This document shows, one piece after another, positions 9,433 through 18,589 of a stretch of DNA of 64,000 nt. The notes beneath the pieces are model-generated. The model saw nothing but the letters and a program-made list of their open reading frames with translations, had not been told where the DNA came from and searched no databases. Both the position numbers and the translations under genes were made by a program. Position 1 is the stretch's first letter. Every line of letters starts with the position of its first letter. This DNA is from Bacteroidetes bacterium MedPE-SWsnd-G1 (GTDB taxonomy: Bacteria; Bacteroidota; Bacteroidia; Flavobacteriales; Flavobacteriaceae): positions 62,001-126,000 of the forward strand of contig MPDD01000001.1 in the NCBI GenBank assembly GCA_001874265.1, in the 5' to 3' direction.

Positions 9433-10692
9433 ATGACCAATAATAGTAATTTAGTGTCATTAGATCGCATTCGAAATGCGAATACGAATATCAAAGGTGT
9501 TGTGAAAACAACACCTTTGCAATTTGTACAATCTCTTTCTGAGTTGCACGATGCCAACGTTTTTTTAAAACGCGAAGACCTACAGGTCGTTCGCTCGTAT
9601 AAATTAAGGGGGGCTTATAATAAAATTAGCAGCCTTTCTAAAGAAGCGTTGAAAAAAGGAATTGTTTGTGCAAGTGCTGGGAATCATGCTCAAGGTGTAG
9701 CATTCGCCTGTAAAGAATTGGAAGTTCATGGTGTTATTTTTATGCCAGTCACAACACCTATGCAAAAGATTCAGCAAGTACGAATGTTTGGTGGCGATTT
9801 TGTGAGAATTGAATTGATTGGAGATACGTTTGATGAAAGTTTCCATGCTTCAAAGAAGTATTGTAATTCTCAAAATACTAGTTTCGTTCATCCTTTTGAT
9901 GACATTGACGTGATTGCAGGGCAGGGGACTGTTGGGTTAGAAATTTTGCAAAACTCTGAAGCCGAAATAGATTATTTAATATTACCTGTTGGTGGTGGTG
10001 GTTTGGCATCAGGTGTTGGCAGTGTGTTTAAGCAATTAAGCCCAGATACTAAGATTATAGGTGTAGAGCCAACCGGAGCTCCTTCTTTAAAAGTTTCTTT
10101 AGAGAATGGAAAAAACACCGAATTAGAACATATTGAAAAATTTGTAGATGGAGCCGCTGTAAAGAAATTAGGGGATCAAAATTTTGAATATTGTAAAGAA
10201 GTATTAGAGGATGTTTTAACTATTGATGAGGGCTTGATTTGCGCTACCATTTTAAAAGTGTATAATGAAAATGCGTTAGTAGTGGAACCTGCTGGAGCCT
10301 TGAGTATTGCTGCGCTTCATTTGTTACAAGATAAAATAAAAGGTAAGAATGTTGTTTGTGTTGTGAGTGGAGGTAATAATGATATTACCAGAATGGAAGA
10401 GATGAAAGAACGCGCTTTGTTGTATCAAGGCTTAAAACATTATTTCTTAGTTAAATTTCCGCAACGCCCTGGTGCTTTGAAAGAATTTGTCGTAGACGTA
10501 TTGGGCGCGAACGATGATATCGTACATTTTGAATATACTAAAAAGAATCAGCGTTCAACTTCTACCGCATTAGTCGGAATTGAATTGAAAAACAAATTAG
10601 ATTTTGATCCATTGCTATCAAGAATGGAAACGCTTGGTTTTTTAGGGAAGTATCTAAATGATGACGAGCGCTTATTTGAATTCATAACATAA
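9433..10692 (+). CDS. ilvA: Threonine dehydratase (deaminase)
   Basis: This PLP enzyme converts threonine to 2-oxobutyrate, the entry point to isoleucine. The PLP lysine lies in VRSYKLRGAYNKI (near residue 58), and the phosphate-binding glycine loop is LPVGGGGLASG (near 185). From about residue 335 there is one ACT-like domain starting YFLVKFPQRPGALKEF, so allosteric control by isoleucine is likely. At 419 residues it is the shorter biosynthetic type. It is the last gene of the operon, 13 bases after ilvC. Confidence 0.93.
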   Translation: MTNNSNLVSLDRIRNANTNIKGVVKTTPLQFVQSLSELHDANVFLKREDLQVVRSYKLRGAYNKISSLSKEALKKGIVCASAGNHAQGVAFACKELEVHGVIFMPVTTPMQKIQQVRMFGGDFVRIELIGDTFDESFHASKKYCNSQNTSFVHPFDDIDVIAGQGTVGLEILQNSEAEIDYLILPVGGGGLASGVGSVFKQLSPDTKIIGVEPTGAPSLKVSLENGKNTELEHIEKFVDGAAVKKLGDQNFEYCKEVLEDVLTIDEGLICATILKVYNENALVVEPAGALSIAALHLLQDKIKGKNVVCVVSGGNNDITRMEEMKERALLYQGLKHYFLVKFPQRPGALKEFVVDVLGANDDIVHFEYTKKNQRSTSTALVGIELKNKLDFDPLLSRMETLGFLGKYLNDDERLFEFIT

Positions 10693-10754
10693 TTATTATC
10701 CTTCCTACTTTGGTGGATTTGGTTTTTAAAATTACAAAAAAATAGATTCGCGCT

Positions 10755-10784
10755 TTTGCGTGAATTTCAATCTCCATACCTTTG
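10755..10784 (+). promoter_or_regulatory. Consensus promoter for the GAPN gene
   Basis: TTTG at 10755-10758, 18 bases, then TACCTTTG at 10777-10784 match both Bacteroidota promoter elements exactly. Initiation would fall near 10790, about ten bases before the start codon. The -33 element lies in the loop and right arm of a small GC-rich hairpin (10746-10765), whose role is unclear. Confidence 0.65.
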
Positions 10785-10801
10785 TTCTTTCATATTAGGT
10801 A

Positions 10802-12391
10802 ATGAAAAAGCAATCTGAAATTTTACATATACCATCTAAATTCCAAATTAAGGAATTGCATCAAAACACGTATTTACTAAATGGTGAGTTAGTGCAGTGG
10901 ACTGGTGAAATGGCGACTGTAAATGCGGCGATTTATGAAGAAGATTCAAAAGGGAATTCAATGCCAAGAGTTTTGGGATCTATTCCAAAAATGCAAGAAT
11001 CTGATTCTTTAATAGCGCTGGAAGCAGCGGAAAAATCATATGACAATGGCCGTGGAGAATGGCCGTTGATGACCATAGAGCAGCGTGTAGAAAAAGTGCA
11101 AGCATTCACTAAAGAAATGATACAACAACGTGAAGAAGTTGTAAAATGGATGCTGTGGGAAATTGGTAAATCATATGATGAATCTTGTATGGAATTTGAC
11201 CGTACAATTGATTACATAAACGATACTATTGAAGAAATAGAAAAGTTGGATGCGCAACAAAGCATCATGGAAACGCACGGAGGTATAACCGCTCAAATAA
11301 AACGAAGTCCGCTCGGAGTTGTATTATGCATGGCGCCCTATAATTTCCCTTTAAATGAGGCTTTTTGTTTGTTGATTCCAGCCTTGTTAACTGGAAATAC
11401 AACTATATTTAAACCGGCTCGATTCGGAGTGCTGTTATTTGAACCATTATTGAGATTATTTCAAAAACACTTTCCAAAAGGCGTTGTGAATTTTATTTAT
11501 GGTGATGGTGAGACGTTGGCTACTCCAATTATGAAATCTGGAAAAGTAGATGTGTTGGCATTGATTGGAAATAGTACATCTGCCAATGCCTTACAAGGAT
11601 TACACCCAAAACAAAATCGGTTGAGATTGGTATTAGGGTTGGAGGCAAAAAATCCTGCTATTATTCTTCCAGATGCTGATTTAGAATTGAGTGTAAAAGA
11701 ATGTGTGTTGGGATCTTTGGGTTTTAATGGGCAGCGTTGCACGGCCTTAAAAATTGTATTTGTACACGAGAGTTTGGTGTCTAAATTTAACGCCGAATTT
11801 GTAAAGCAGGTTAACTCATTAAAAATTGGAATGCCTTGGGAAGAAGGAGTAAGGATTACTCCGTTACCGGAACCACATAAGCCAAATTATTTAAGGGAAT
11901 TGGTATCTGATGCGCTTTCAAATGGGGCAGAGGTGCTAAATAGCGAGGGACAGTCAGATTCTGAGAATTTAGTTAGCCCAAAGGTGTTGTATCCGGTAAA
12001 TGAATCGATGCGTGTATTTCATGAGGAACAGTTTGGCCCTATAGTTCCGATTGTTCCTTTTAAGGATGTTCAAGAGCCTTTACAATACATTTCAGAATCA
12101 AATTACGGGCAACAAGTTAGTTTGTTTTCGAGTAATGCAACAACGTTAGCACCTTTAATTGATGTATTGGTAAATCAAGTAAGCAGGGTAAACATCAACT
12201 CAAAATGCCAACGAGGACCAGACGTATTTCCGTTTGTTGGTCGTAAAGATTCTGCTGTAAGCACTTTAAGTGTTACAGATGCATTAAAATCCTTCTCAGT
12301 TCGTACAATGGTTGCATTAAAGGAATCGCAAGAAAACAAAAATATCCTTAAAGATTTGAAGGTGTCTAAGCAGTCGAATTTTATGAATTAG
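10802..12391 (+). CDS. gapN: NADP-dependent non-phosphorylating glyceraldehyde-3-phosphate dehydrogenase
   Basis: This aldehyde dehydrogenase-family enzyme oxidises glyceraldehyde 3-phosphate directly to 3-phosphoglycerate, giving NADPH and no ATP. The catalytic Cys is C313 in FNGQRCTALK and the general-base Glu is E281 in GLEAKNP. The C-terminal CQRGPDVFPFVGRKDSA is typical of the GapN branch rather than of other aldehyde dehydrogenases. The 529 residues include an extended N-terminus. It has its own promoter, and a porin gene follows after 61 bases, hinting at a sugar-related unit. Confidence 0.8.
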   Translation: MKKQSEILHIPSKFQIKELHQNTYLLNGELVQWTGEMATVNAAIYEEDSKGNSMPRVLGSIPKMQESDSLIALEAAEKSYDNGRGEWPLMTIEQRVEKVQAFTKEMIQQREEVVKWMLWEIGKSYDESCMEFDRTIDYINDTIEEIEKLDAQQSIMETHGGITAQIKRSPLGVVLCMAPYNFPLNEAFCLLIPALLTGNTTIFKPARFGVLLFEPLLRLFQKHFPKGVVNFIYGDGETLATPIMKSGKVDVLALIGNSTSANALQGLHPKQNRLRLVLGLEAKNPAIILPDADLELSVKECVLGSLGFNGQRCTALKIVFVHESLVSKFNAEFVKQVNSLKIGMPWEEGVRITPLPEPHKPNYLRELVSDALSNGAEVLNSEGQSDSENLVSPKVLYPVNESMRVFHEEQFGPIVPIVPFKDVQEPLQYISESNYGQQVSLFSSNATTLAPLIDVLVNQVSRVNINSKCQRGPDVFPFVGRKDSAVSTLSVTDALKSFSVRTMVALKESQENKNILKDLKVSKQSNFMN

Positions 12392-12452
12392 TTAAAATCA
12401 TTGAAGTTTTTTGTAACTTTATGATTATTAACTAACCGTAAAAAACTCTGCT

Positions 12453-13907
12453 ATGAAGAAATTTTCACACATTTATTTCTTTGTTTTATTTTTCTTTTTT
12501 CTTTTTTCATTTGAAAATTCCACAAGTCAAATATCTTATCAAAATGTATCTAATAAAAACGTTTCACTAGGGTCTTATGGTCGTGTTGGGGTAGATTGGT
12601 CTTTTGAAAATGGAGGTTCTATTGGTCGCCGATTAAACCTGAACAATATGGGAAGTATTGGTGGTAGATTGGAAGAGCAAGATTATTTAGAATTAGCGCC
12701 GGCATTTCATTGGAGTCCTAAGGATGGTGATGAAACTAATATCCATGCGCAAGTTCGTTTTGCGATGTATTCTAATAGTTTATCCTTATTTGGAAACAGT
12801 TCAACAACAAGTTTGGGAGGTTTGACATTGTCGGTTCCTGAAATTTTTGTGGAAGCCAGGAATATAAAAGGAAAAGAGTTGAGTATTTGGGTAGGTTCTC
12901 GATTGTATCGCGGACCAGATGTGCATATTGCAGATCACTTTTATTTTAATGACCATGGTGGACAGGGTTTTGGAGTAGAGTATAAAAAAACTCGATTTGC
13001 TACAATCTTCGTTTCATCAACTGATACTACTTCAACGGTTCCACCATACTTTTATTTAAATATTAAAACAGGTACGCCAAGTGCAGAATTAAGACAACGA
13101 ACTGTTATGCTAGTAGAGCAGGATTTTGATTTAAATGAAGATCATAAAATTACCCTGTTGGGAGAATATCATAGAATGGCTGATGCGGGTTATGACGATG
13201 TAGACGATCCAGTGCAATTACCTGAAAACCCAGATATTATTACAAATTTCCCTTCGGATGATGGTTTTGTTTTTGGAGCACGATTGACTTCAAATTTAAA
13301 AAATCTAAATACTGGGTCGTTTAATGATTTTACCATTAGATATGGGTCTGGAATTGCGAATGGAGGTGATGGTGGTGTTTCTAAAACCTGGGCAACCTTT
13401 GGCGCACCCGATTTAGATAAACTAAATTTTAACGGAGCCTATTCTTGGGCATTCGTAGATCATGCTGTGTTTAACTTTTCAGATAAATATGCGTTAAACG
13501 CATATGGAATTATGACAGCAAGTAAAGGAGGAGCAGCAACTAACGGATTGGCGAAGACCTATTTTGGTAGAGAGGTATATAATAAAAAGTTTGATTTAAC
13601 CGTAGGAGTTAGAAATGAACATTTTATATCTGATTATTTTCATTTGCTAACAGAATTACATTATTCTCAGCGCACCGATGGAGATAATCCAGTGGCTAGT
13701 ATGACAAAATTTAGTATTGCGCCAGTATTGGTTCCTACAGGAGAGCGTGATGTTTGGGCCAGACCTCATTTGCGTTTTGTGGCGTCTGCTGCATATTATA
13801 ATGATTACGCCAAAGAGTCATTGTATTCTCCATATTTGCAATTTGCAGGAGAAAAACAATGGGGTTATTATTTTGGTGTTAAAGCAGAATGGTGGGTGTG
13901 GAATTAA
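12453..13907 (+). CDS. LamB-like outer-membrane carbohydrate porin
   Basis: The protein starts with a strong signal peptide (residues 1 to about 26, with a run of Phe and Leu) and continues as an aromatic- and glycine-rich beta-barrel. LGSYGRVGVDW near the mature N-terminus, SIWVGSRLYRGPDVHIADHFYF near residue 145 and the tail YYFGVKAEWWVWN resemble the maltoporin superfamily; the last ends in aromatic residues as outer-membrane barrels do. At 484 residues the size fits an 18-strand porin. Substrate unknown; passage of oligosaccharides is inferred from the family. It is convergent with the next gene. Confidence 0.72.
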   Translation: MKKFSHIYFFVLFFFFLFSFENSTSQISYQNVSNKNVSLGSYGRVGVDWSFENGGSIGRRLNLNNMGSIGGRLEEQDYLELAPAFHWSPKDGDETNIHAQVRFAMYSNSLSLFGNSSTTSLGGLTLSVPEIFVEARNIKGKELSIWVGSRLYRGPDVHIADHFYFNDHGGQGFGVEYKKTRFATIFVSSTDTTSTVPPYFYLNIKTGTPSAELRQRTVMLVEQDFDLNEDHKITLLGEYHRMADAGYDDVDDPVQLPENPDIITNFPSDDGFVFGARLTSNLKNLNTGSFNDFTIRYGSGIANGGDGGVSKTWATFGAPDLDKLNFNGAYSWAFVDHAVFNFSDKYALNAYGIMTASKGGAATNGLAKTYFGREVYNKKFDLTVGVRNEHFISDYFHLLTELHYSQRTDGDNPVASMTKFSIAPVLVPTGERDVWARPHLRFVASAAYYNDYAKESLYSPYLQFAGEKQWGYYFGVKAEWWVWN

Positions 13908-13915
13908 GATTAGAC

Positions 13916-15484
13916 TTATTTCTTTATTCCTGGTTGTTTAAGATCCCAGTCTAGCTTTTCCTTTTCACTATCTACCATTTTTTTAACATCAGAGAGTAAT
14001 TTTTTGGCGTCATATATAATTCCGTCTTTTACCGTAAACTTAACTCCACCGGCTCTAATAACTTCGTTATCTTCTGTTAATTTAACGGCACCGGTTCCAT
14101 ATAATACTTTTAAGTTTTTTAGAGGATTTTCGTCTACAATAACGAAATCGGCTAATTTCCCAACTTGAATGGAACCAATTTTATCGTCCCATTTTAAGGC
14201 CTCTGCACCATTTAATGTAGCCGCTCTAATAACTTCTAAAGGGTGAAAGCCGGCCTCTCTTAAAAGTTCTAATTCTCGAATGTAAGCAAAGCCATAAAGT
14301 TGATATATAAATCCGGAATCCGAACCGGCCGTTACACGGCCTCCTCTATTTTTATATTCATTTATAAAAGTCATCCAAAGTTGATAATTCTTCTTCCAAG
14401 CTACTTCTTGTTCGGTTCCCCAGTCGTGCCAATAAGAGCCATGAGAAATTTTACTAGGTTCGTAGAATTTCCATAATGAAGGGAGTGTATAATCTTCATG
14501 CCATTCTGCACGTCTTGCTCTATGTAAATCTCTACTCGCTTCGTAAATATTAAATGTTGGGTCTAATGTAAAGTCTAAATCTATTAATTCATTCATAACA
14601 TTATTCCAATGCTCTGAATATGGTTTTGCTGCTTGCGCCCATAGTTTTCCAGCTTCTTCAAATCGATGCTGTTCATTTTGATAATTATAATCTAAAGGGT
14701 AATTCTGAATTGTTCTATCTTCGAATAGTGCCTCCGGCAGACCATACCAATGTTCCATAGATGTTAAGCCTGCTCTAGCGGAATGTAAAACATTCCATCG
14801 TGCAACACTTAATTGGGCATGATGGCATGCAGACCCAAGGCCTAATTTTTTATTTTCATCCAGTGCTGCGGTCATAATTTCTGGTTCTGCTCCAAAAAAC
14901 TTAATACCGTCTGCTCCTTTTTCTGAGTTTTCTCTGACCCATGCTCTTGCTTCTTCTGGGGTGTTTATCCCGTTTTTAGCTCCGCTTCCAAATCCTGTAT
15001 AGCCGAATATTCTAGGAGCAACGATTTCATTTGCATTGCTTTTATTTTTTAATTCTAAAAGTTCCTTTGCGCTTTTTCCACTAGGTTGTCTTACTGTTGT
15101 AATACCATGAGCCATCCATAACTTAAAGACATATTCAGGGTCTGCACCCTGTGCATTACCGCCGATATGTCCATGCATATCAATAAAGCCAGGTAATAAG
15201 TACATGCCAGACGCATCTAATTCTTTTCCACCTTCTATTAGTTTCGGTCTACGACTTTCATTAATTGAAACGCCTGGATAGCCAACTATTTGGATCTTAA
15301 TAATTTTGTTGTTTTCAACTACAATATCAATAGGGCCTCTTGGCGGCGATCCATCTCCATTAATTAACATTGCACCCCTTATAATTAATTGATTGAATGG
15401 GCCTTCTCCTAAATAATTTTCTTGAGAAAATGAATTGAAAGTAAAAAGAAAACTTAAAAGTAAAAACAGCGTATTGGACTTCAT
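13916..15484 (-). CDS. Exported metal-dependent amidohydrolase
   Basis: A 20-residue signal peptide ending FNSFSQ indicates export, probably to the periplasm. The rest is an amidohydrolase-superfamily TIM barrel of the imidazolonepropionase or prolidase-like type. Metal-ligand motifs are present in order: HGH in FIDMHGHIGG, a Lys in ADGIKFFGAE, His in SACHHAQ and SMEHWYG, and Asp in TAGSDSG. The C-terminal ADFVIVDENPL is typical of the family. It is transcribed away from the Nramp-like, GntR, SDR and M24 genes and shares their control region. Substrate unknown; hydrolysis of a peptide-like or cyclic amide bond is inferred. Confidence 0.82.
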   Translation of the reverse strand: MKSNTLFLLLSFLFTFNSFSQENYLGEGPFNQLIIRGAMLINGDGSPPRGPIDIVVENNKIIKIQIVGYPGVSINESRRPKLIEGGKELDASGMYLLPGFIDMHGHIGGNAQGADPEYVFKLWMAHGITTVRQPSGKSAKELLELKNKSNANEIVAPRIFGYTGFGSGAKNGINTPEEARAWVRENSEKGADGIKFFGAEPEIMTAALDENKKLGLGSACHHAQLSVARWNVLHSARAGLTSMEHWYGLPEALFEDRTIQNYPLDYNYQNEQHRFEEAGKLWAQAAKPYSEHWNNVMNELIDLDFTLDPTFNIYEASRDLHRARRAEWHEDYTLPSLWKFYEPSKISHGSYWHDWGTEQEVAWKKNYQLWMTFINEYKNRGGRVTAGSDSGFIYQLYGFAYIRELELLREAGFHPLEVIRAATLNGAEALKWDDKIGSIQVGKLADFVIVDENPLKNLKVLYGTGAVKLTEDNEVIRAGGVKFTVKDGIIYDAKKLLSDVKKMVDSEKEKLDWDLKQPGIKK

Positions 15485-15503
15485 AAAAATAGGTTTAGAG
15501 GTC

Positions 15504-15511
15504 TAAAGATA
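15504..15511 (-). promoter_or_regulatory. Candidate -7 element for the amidohydrolase gene
   Basis: The minus strand reads TATCTTTA here, one base from TAnnTTTG, 19 bases before the start codon. No TTG is seen at the right spacing. The tandem palindrome is about 55 bases further upstream. Confidence 0.3.
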
Positions 15512-15563
15512 GCAGTTTTTTATTTGTATTAAATAAGTTTTTTTCCTGGTAAAAATAAATTAC

Positions 15564-15590
15564 ATTTGGGTATCCAATTTGGGTACCCAA
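15564..15590. promoter_or_regulatory. Tandem palindromic operator in the divergent promoter
   Basis: TTGGGTACCCAA at 15579-15590 is a perfect palindrome. TTGGGTATCCAA at 15566-15577 is the same with one mismatch, 13 bases upstream, and both lie in a repeated ATTTGGGTAYCCA context. The pair abuts the -7 element of the Nramp-like gene, so binding should block transcription. The half-site TGGG..CCCA resembles the TGG...CCA pattern of FadR-type GntR operators. The obvious candidate protein is the GntR/FCD regulator at 16962. Confidence 0.65.
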
Positions 15591-15598
15591 TATTTTTG
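15591..15598 (+). promoter_or_regulatory. -7 element for the Nramp-like gene
   Basis: TATTTTTG matches TAnnTTTG exactly, directly after the second palindrome. TTTG at 15565-15568 could serve as the -33 element with a long 22-base spacer that would contain nearly all of the operator. Initiation near 15605 leaves a 25-base leader to the ATG at 15630. Confidence 0.5.
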
Positions 15599-15629
15599 TA
15601 AATTGAATTTAATAAGTGAATATAGTAGT

Positions 15630-16904
15630 ATGGAAGTTTTAGAGAAAAATAAATCAATTTTAAAGAAAATAATTGCACTAGTATTGGGATTTGGTCCTGG
15701 AATATTTGCTATTGGATATACCATTGGTACTGGAAGTGTTACTTCTATGATTGTAGCTGGTAGTAAGTTTAATATGCAGTTGCTTTGGGTATTATTTTTA
15801 AGTTGTTTGTTTTCGGGGATCTTGATGTTTGTATACGGTAATTATGGTTTAATTACTGGGGAAACTGCGCTTTTCGGATTTAAAAAGCATTTAAAATATG
15901 GTAAACCCTTGGCAATATTAATTATTGTAGGTATTACGTTTGGTCAATGGAATTCTTTAATGGGAATTCTCGGTATTTCATCAAATATTATTTTTGAGAT
16001 ATTAGCAATCAACTTTGAAGGTCTAGGGAAATACCAATATTTTATTGTTTTGGGGATTGCCATAAGTATACTAGTTGTTTTTTATTTACTTCTTTTAGTA
16101 GGTAAATACACTTTTTTTGAAAAGATATTAGTCATTTTTGTTTCTTTAATGGGGTTTTCATTCATTTTGTCATTATGCTTTGTTTACCCTTTGCCAATAG
16201 ATGTAATAAAAGGACTTATTCCTACCATTCCAGAGGTGCCGGGAGGTAAAATGTTAGTTGCTGCTTTTGTTGGCACTACAATGGCATCTGCTACCTTTTT
16301 GTCTAGGCCTTTATTTGTTAAAGGAAAAGGATGGGATATAAAAAATTTGGGACAACAAAAAAGAGATGCCATAACTGCAGCTGTCTTAATTTTTATAATT
16401 AGTTCAACTATAATGGCTGTTTCAGCAGGGGCCTTGTTTTATGATGGAAAGGAAGTTACGAACGTTTTAGATATGGCAAATACCTTGGAACCTGTTGCAG
16501 GAAAATGGGCGGTAACTATTTTCTTTTTTGGAGCATTAAGTGCAGGATTATCATCAATTTTTCCATGTCTTCTAATTGCACCATTATTGCTAGCAGATTA
16601 TCAATCAGGACAATTAGATACTAGTTCTAAGCAATTCAGGATAATAACCTTTGTTGCTTGTTTGGTTGCTTTAATTGGACCTGTTTTTGGTGCAAATCCT
16701 ATTGAGATACAAATATTATCACAAGTATTTAATGTGTTTGTTTTACCTGCTGTAATTCTTGGAATAATTTTACTAGCAAATAGTAAAAAGGTAATGAATG
16801 GTTATAAAACAACCATTTGGATTAATATAGGACTTTTTGCTGCCTTGTTTTTTTCTTTGGTTATTTCGATTAATGGAATTATTGCTCTTAAAGAATATTT
16901 TTAA
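15630..16904 (+). CDS. Nramp-related (SLC11-like) membrane transporter with divergent substrate site
   Basis: About 11 membrane helices and the opening ALVLGFGPGIFAIGY place it in the Nramp/SLC11 family (LeuT fold, inner membrane). Canonical members bind Mn2+ or Fe2+ through DPGN in helix 1 and MPHN in helix 6. Here helix 1 reads TIGTGSVTS (residues 31-39) and helix 6 reads GTTMASATFL (215-224), so the Asp, Asn and His ligands are missing and only Met218 remains. Transport of a different substrate is therefore likely. I chose the ATG at 15630: a longer frame from TTG at 15579 would start inside the operator. GntR, SDR and M24 genes follow. Confidence 0.78.
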   Translation: MEVLEKNKSILKKIIALVLGFGPGIFAIGYTIGTGSVTSMIVAGSKFNMQLLWVLFLSCLFSGILMFVYGNYGLITGETALFGFKKHLKYGKPLAILIIVGITFGQWNSLMGILGISSNIIFEILAINFEGLGKYQYFIVLGIAISILVVFYLLLLVGKYTFFEKILVIFVSLMGFSFILSLCFVYPLPIDVIKGLIPTIPEVPGGKMLVAAFVGTTMASATFLSRPLFVKGKGWDIKNLGQQKRDAITAAVLIFIISSTIMAVSAGALFYDGKEVTNVLDMANTLEPVAGKWAVTIFFFGALSAGLSSIFPCLLIAPLLLADYQSGQLDTSSKQFRIITFVACLVALIGPVFGANPIEIQILSQVFNVFVLPAVILGIILLANSKKVMNGYKTTIWINIGLFAALFFSLVISINGIIALKEYF

Positions 16905-16961
16905 TCAAGTGTAGAGAAAAGTTAAAATAAGTAAAAGAGACTTTAATGTAATTAGATGTAA

Positions 16962-17660
16962 ATGAAAATTAGTTTAATAGAAGAAAATCGAAAAAGGACA
17001 GTTCAGAATGATGTCATTTGTAAAATTCGAGATTTGGTAAATACAAGAAATCTTGAATTTGGCGATAAATTGCCTTCAGAGCGGTTTATGTCTGAAAAAT
17101 TTGAAGTGAACAGAAATCAAATTAGAGAGGCAATAAGAAGGTTAGAGTTTTTTGGTGTTTTAAAATCAAAGGCTCAAAGTGGTACTATATTGAATGTTGG
17201 ATTGATTGGTTTCAATGCAATTATTAATGAAATAGTATCCTTAGATATTCCAACATTTAAACAATTAGTAGAAACTAGAATAACTATTGAATTAAAAACA
17301 GTTTGTTTGGCCGCGGAAAGGCGATCTGAAGAAGATTTACAGAAAATTCACAGTGCTTTACACTCATTAAAGTTAAAATTAATAAGCGGAGAAGATCATT
17401 TAGAAGATGACTTGTTATTTCATATAGAAATAGCAAAGGCGTCCAAAAACAATGCTTTGTTAACATTTATGCTATTAATTACACCTTCAATTCTCGCTAT
17501 TTATGACAAGGATACTGTATGTGAAGGAGATAAGGTGACATCTGAGATAAAGAAACATGAAGATGTTTATCTAGCGATAAAGTCAAAAAATGTAAAGTTG
17601 GCGAAAAAAATGATGAAAGAGCACTTTGTTAAATTGAGTCAACACCTAGAAGGAGTTTGA
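16962..17660 (+). CDS. GntR-family transcriptional regulator, FCD (FadR) subfamily
   Basis: Residues 15-80 form a winged helix-turn-helix (KLPSERFMSEKFEVNRNQIREAIRRLE without its wing) and residues 95-228 an all-helical FCD ligand domain. The four metal-ligand positions of FCD proteins appear present: Asp and His in DDLLFHIEIAK, His in KKHEDVY and His in MMKEHFVKLSQ. Such domains usually bind a small carboxylate through the metal. It lies 57 bases after the transporter and 28 before the SDR, and probably controls the cluster through the palindromes at 15564-15590. Confidence 0.88.
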   Translation: MKISLIEENRKRTVQNDVICKIRDLVNTRNLEFGDKLPSERFMSEKFEVNRNQIREAIRRLEFFGVLKSKAQSGTILNVGLIGFNAIINEIVSLDIPTFKQLVETRITIELKTVCLAAERRSEEDLQKIHSALHSLKLKLISGEDHLEDDLLFHIEIAKASKNNALLTFMLLITPSILAIYDKDTVCEGDKVTSEIKKHEDVYLAIKSKNVKLAKKMMKEHFVKLSQHLEGV

Positions 17661-17688
17661 TTTTATAGAGGTGTATAAAATTTAAAAT

Positions 17689-18456
17689 ATGAATATGGGT
17701 AAATTAAAAGGGAAAAAAGTTCTAATAACAGCTGGAGGGCAAGGGATTGGAGAGGCGATAACACAGCATTTTATTGAAGGGGGAGCTGATGTTTCAATTC
17801 ATTATTATTCCAGTGAATTGAAAGCTAATCAGTTAATGGAGTTTGCAATTGAGAAAGGGCAAAAAGCATTTGTCTTTAAAGCCGATTTAACAAATGAGAA
17901 TGAAGCAAATTTATTGGTTGAAAAAACGGTAAAAGAACTGGGAGGGCTAGATATTCTTATAAATAATGCAGGATCCTTAGTTGCACGAAAATTATTAAGT
18001 GAAATGGAAACAAGCTTTTGGCAAAAGGTTATGGATATTAATCTGACTTCGATGATGTTTGTAACACGCGCTGCAGCACCCTATCTTTCAAAAAATGAAA
18101 ACAGCAGTATAGTTAATTTGGCTTCATTAGCTGGTCGTAAGGGTGGGCATCCTGGTTCATTGGTTTATTCAACTAGCAAAGGAGCTATTTTAACATTTAC
18201 AAGAGCGTTGGCATCGGAATTAGGTCCGGCTGGTATTCGTGTAAATGCCGTCGCACCTGGACTCATTTTAGGAACTTCGTTTCATAATACACATACTACA
18301 AAAGAATCTGCAGAGGAAACAACTGCAGGTATTCCTATTCAGCGAGCAGGTAGTGCTGATGATGTTGCTCGAGCAGTTTTTTATTTAGCTTCAGAGTATG
18401 ATGGATTCATAACAGGTGCAACATTGGATATTAACGGAGGTGTTTATAATATGTAA
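17689..18456 (+). CDS. Short-chain dehydrogenase/reductase
   Basis: This is a classical SDR of 255 residues. The cofactor loop reads LITAGGQGIGEA in place of TGxxxGIG, the NNAG motif is ILINNAGS, and the catalytic Ser, Tyr and Lys lie in VNLASLAGRKG and VYSTSKGA. It resembles FabG-like 3-oxoacyl reductases, but its place between a GntR regulator and an exported peptidase points to a catabolic oxidoreductase. A second ATG at 17695 is equally possible as start. Substrate unknown. Confidence 0.85.
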   Translation: MNMGKLKGKKVLITAGGQGIGEAITQHFIEGGADVSIHYYSSELKANQLMEFAIEKGQKAFVFKADLTNENEANLLVEKTVKELGGLDILINNAGSLVARKLLSEMETSFWQKVMDINLTSMMFVTRAAAPYLSKNENSSIVNLASLAGRKGGHPGSLVYSTSKGAILTFTRALASELGPAGIRVNAVAPGLILGTSFHNTHTTKESAEETTAGIPIQRAGSADDVARAVFYLASEYDGFITGATLDINGGVYNM

Positions 18457-18589
18457 TCTTTAAATAACTAGTTTTTTTGAAAGTGCCTAAATAAGATGGT
18501 TTGGTTCTTAGTTTTAAAATGTCGAAATTCGCTATACTGATGTATTTCATAACAAAAACGATTCAATATAAACCACTAATTATTCCATT

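Noticed and set aside
13717-13941. Second frame overlapping the end of the porin gene.
   Set aside because: It is out of frame with a well-supported beta-barrel protein and lacks its own start signals.
15579-15629. Upstream in-frame extension of the Nramp-like gene from a TTG.
   Set aside because: It would start inside the palindromic operator and run through the -7 element; the added residues do not resemble the family N-terminus.
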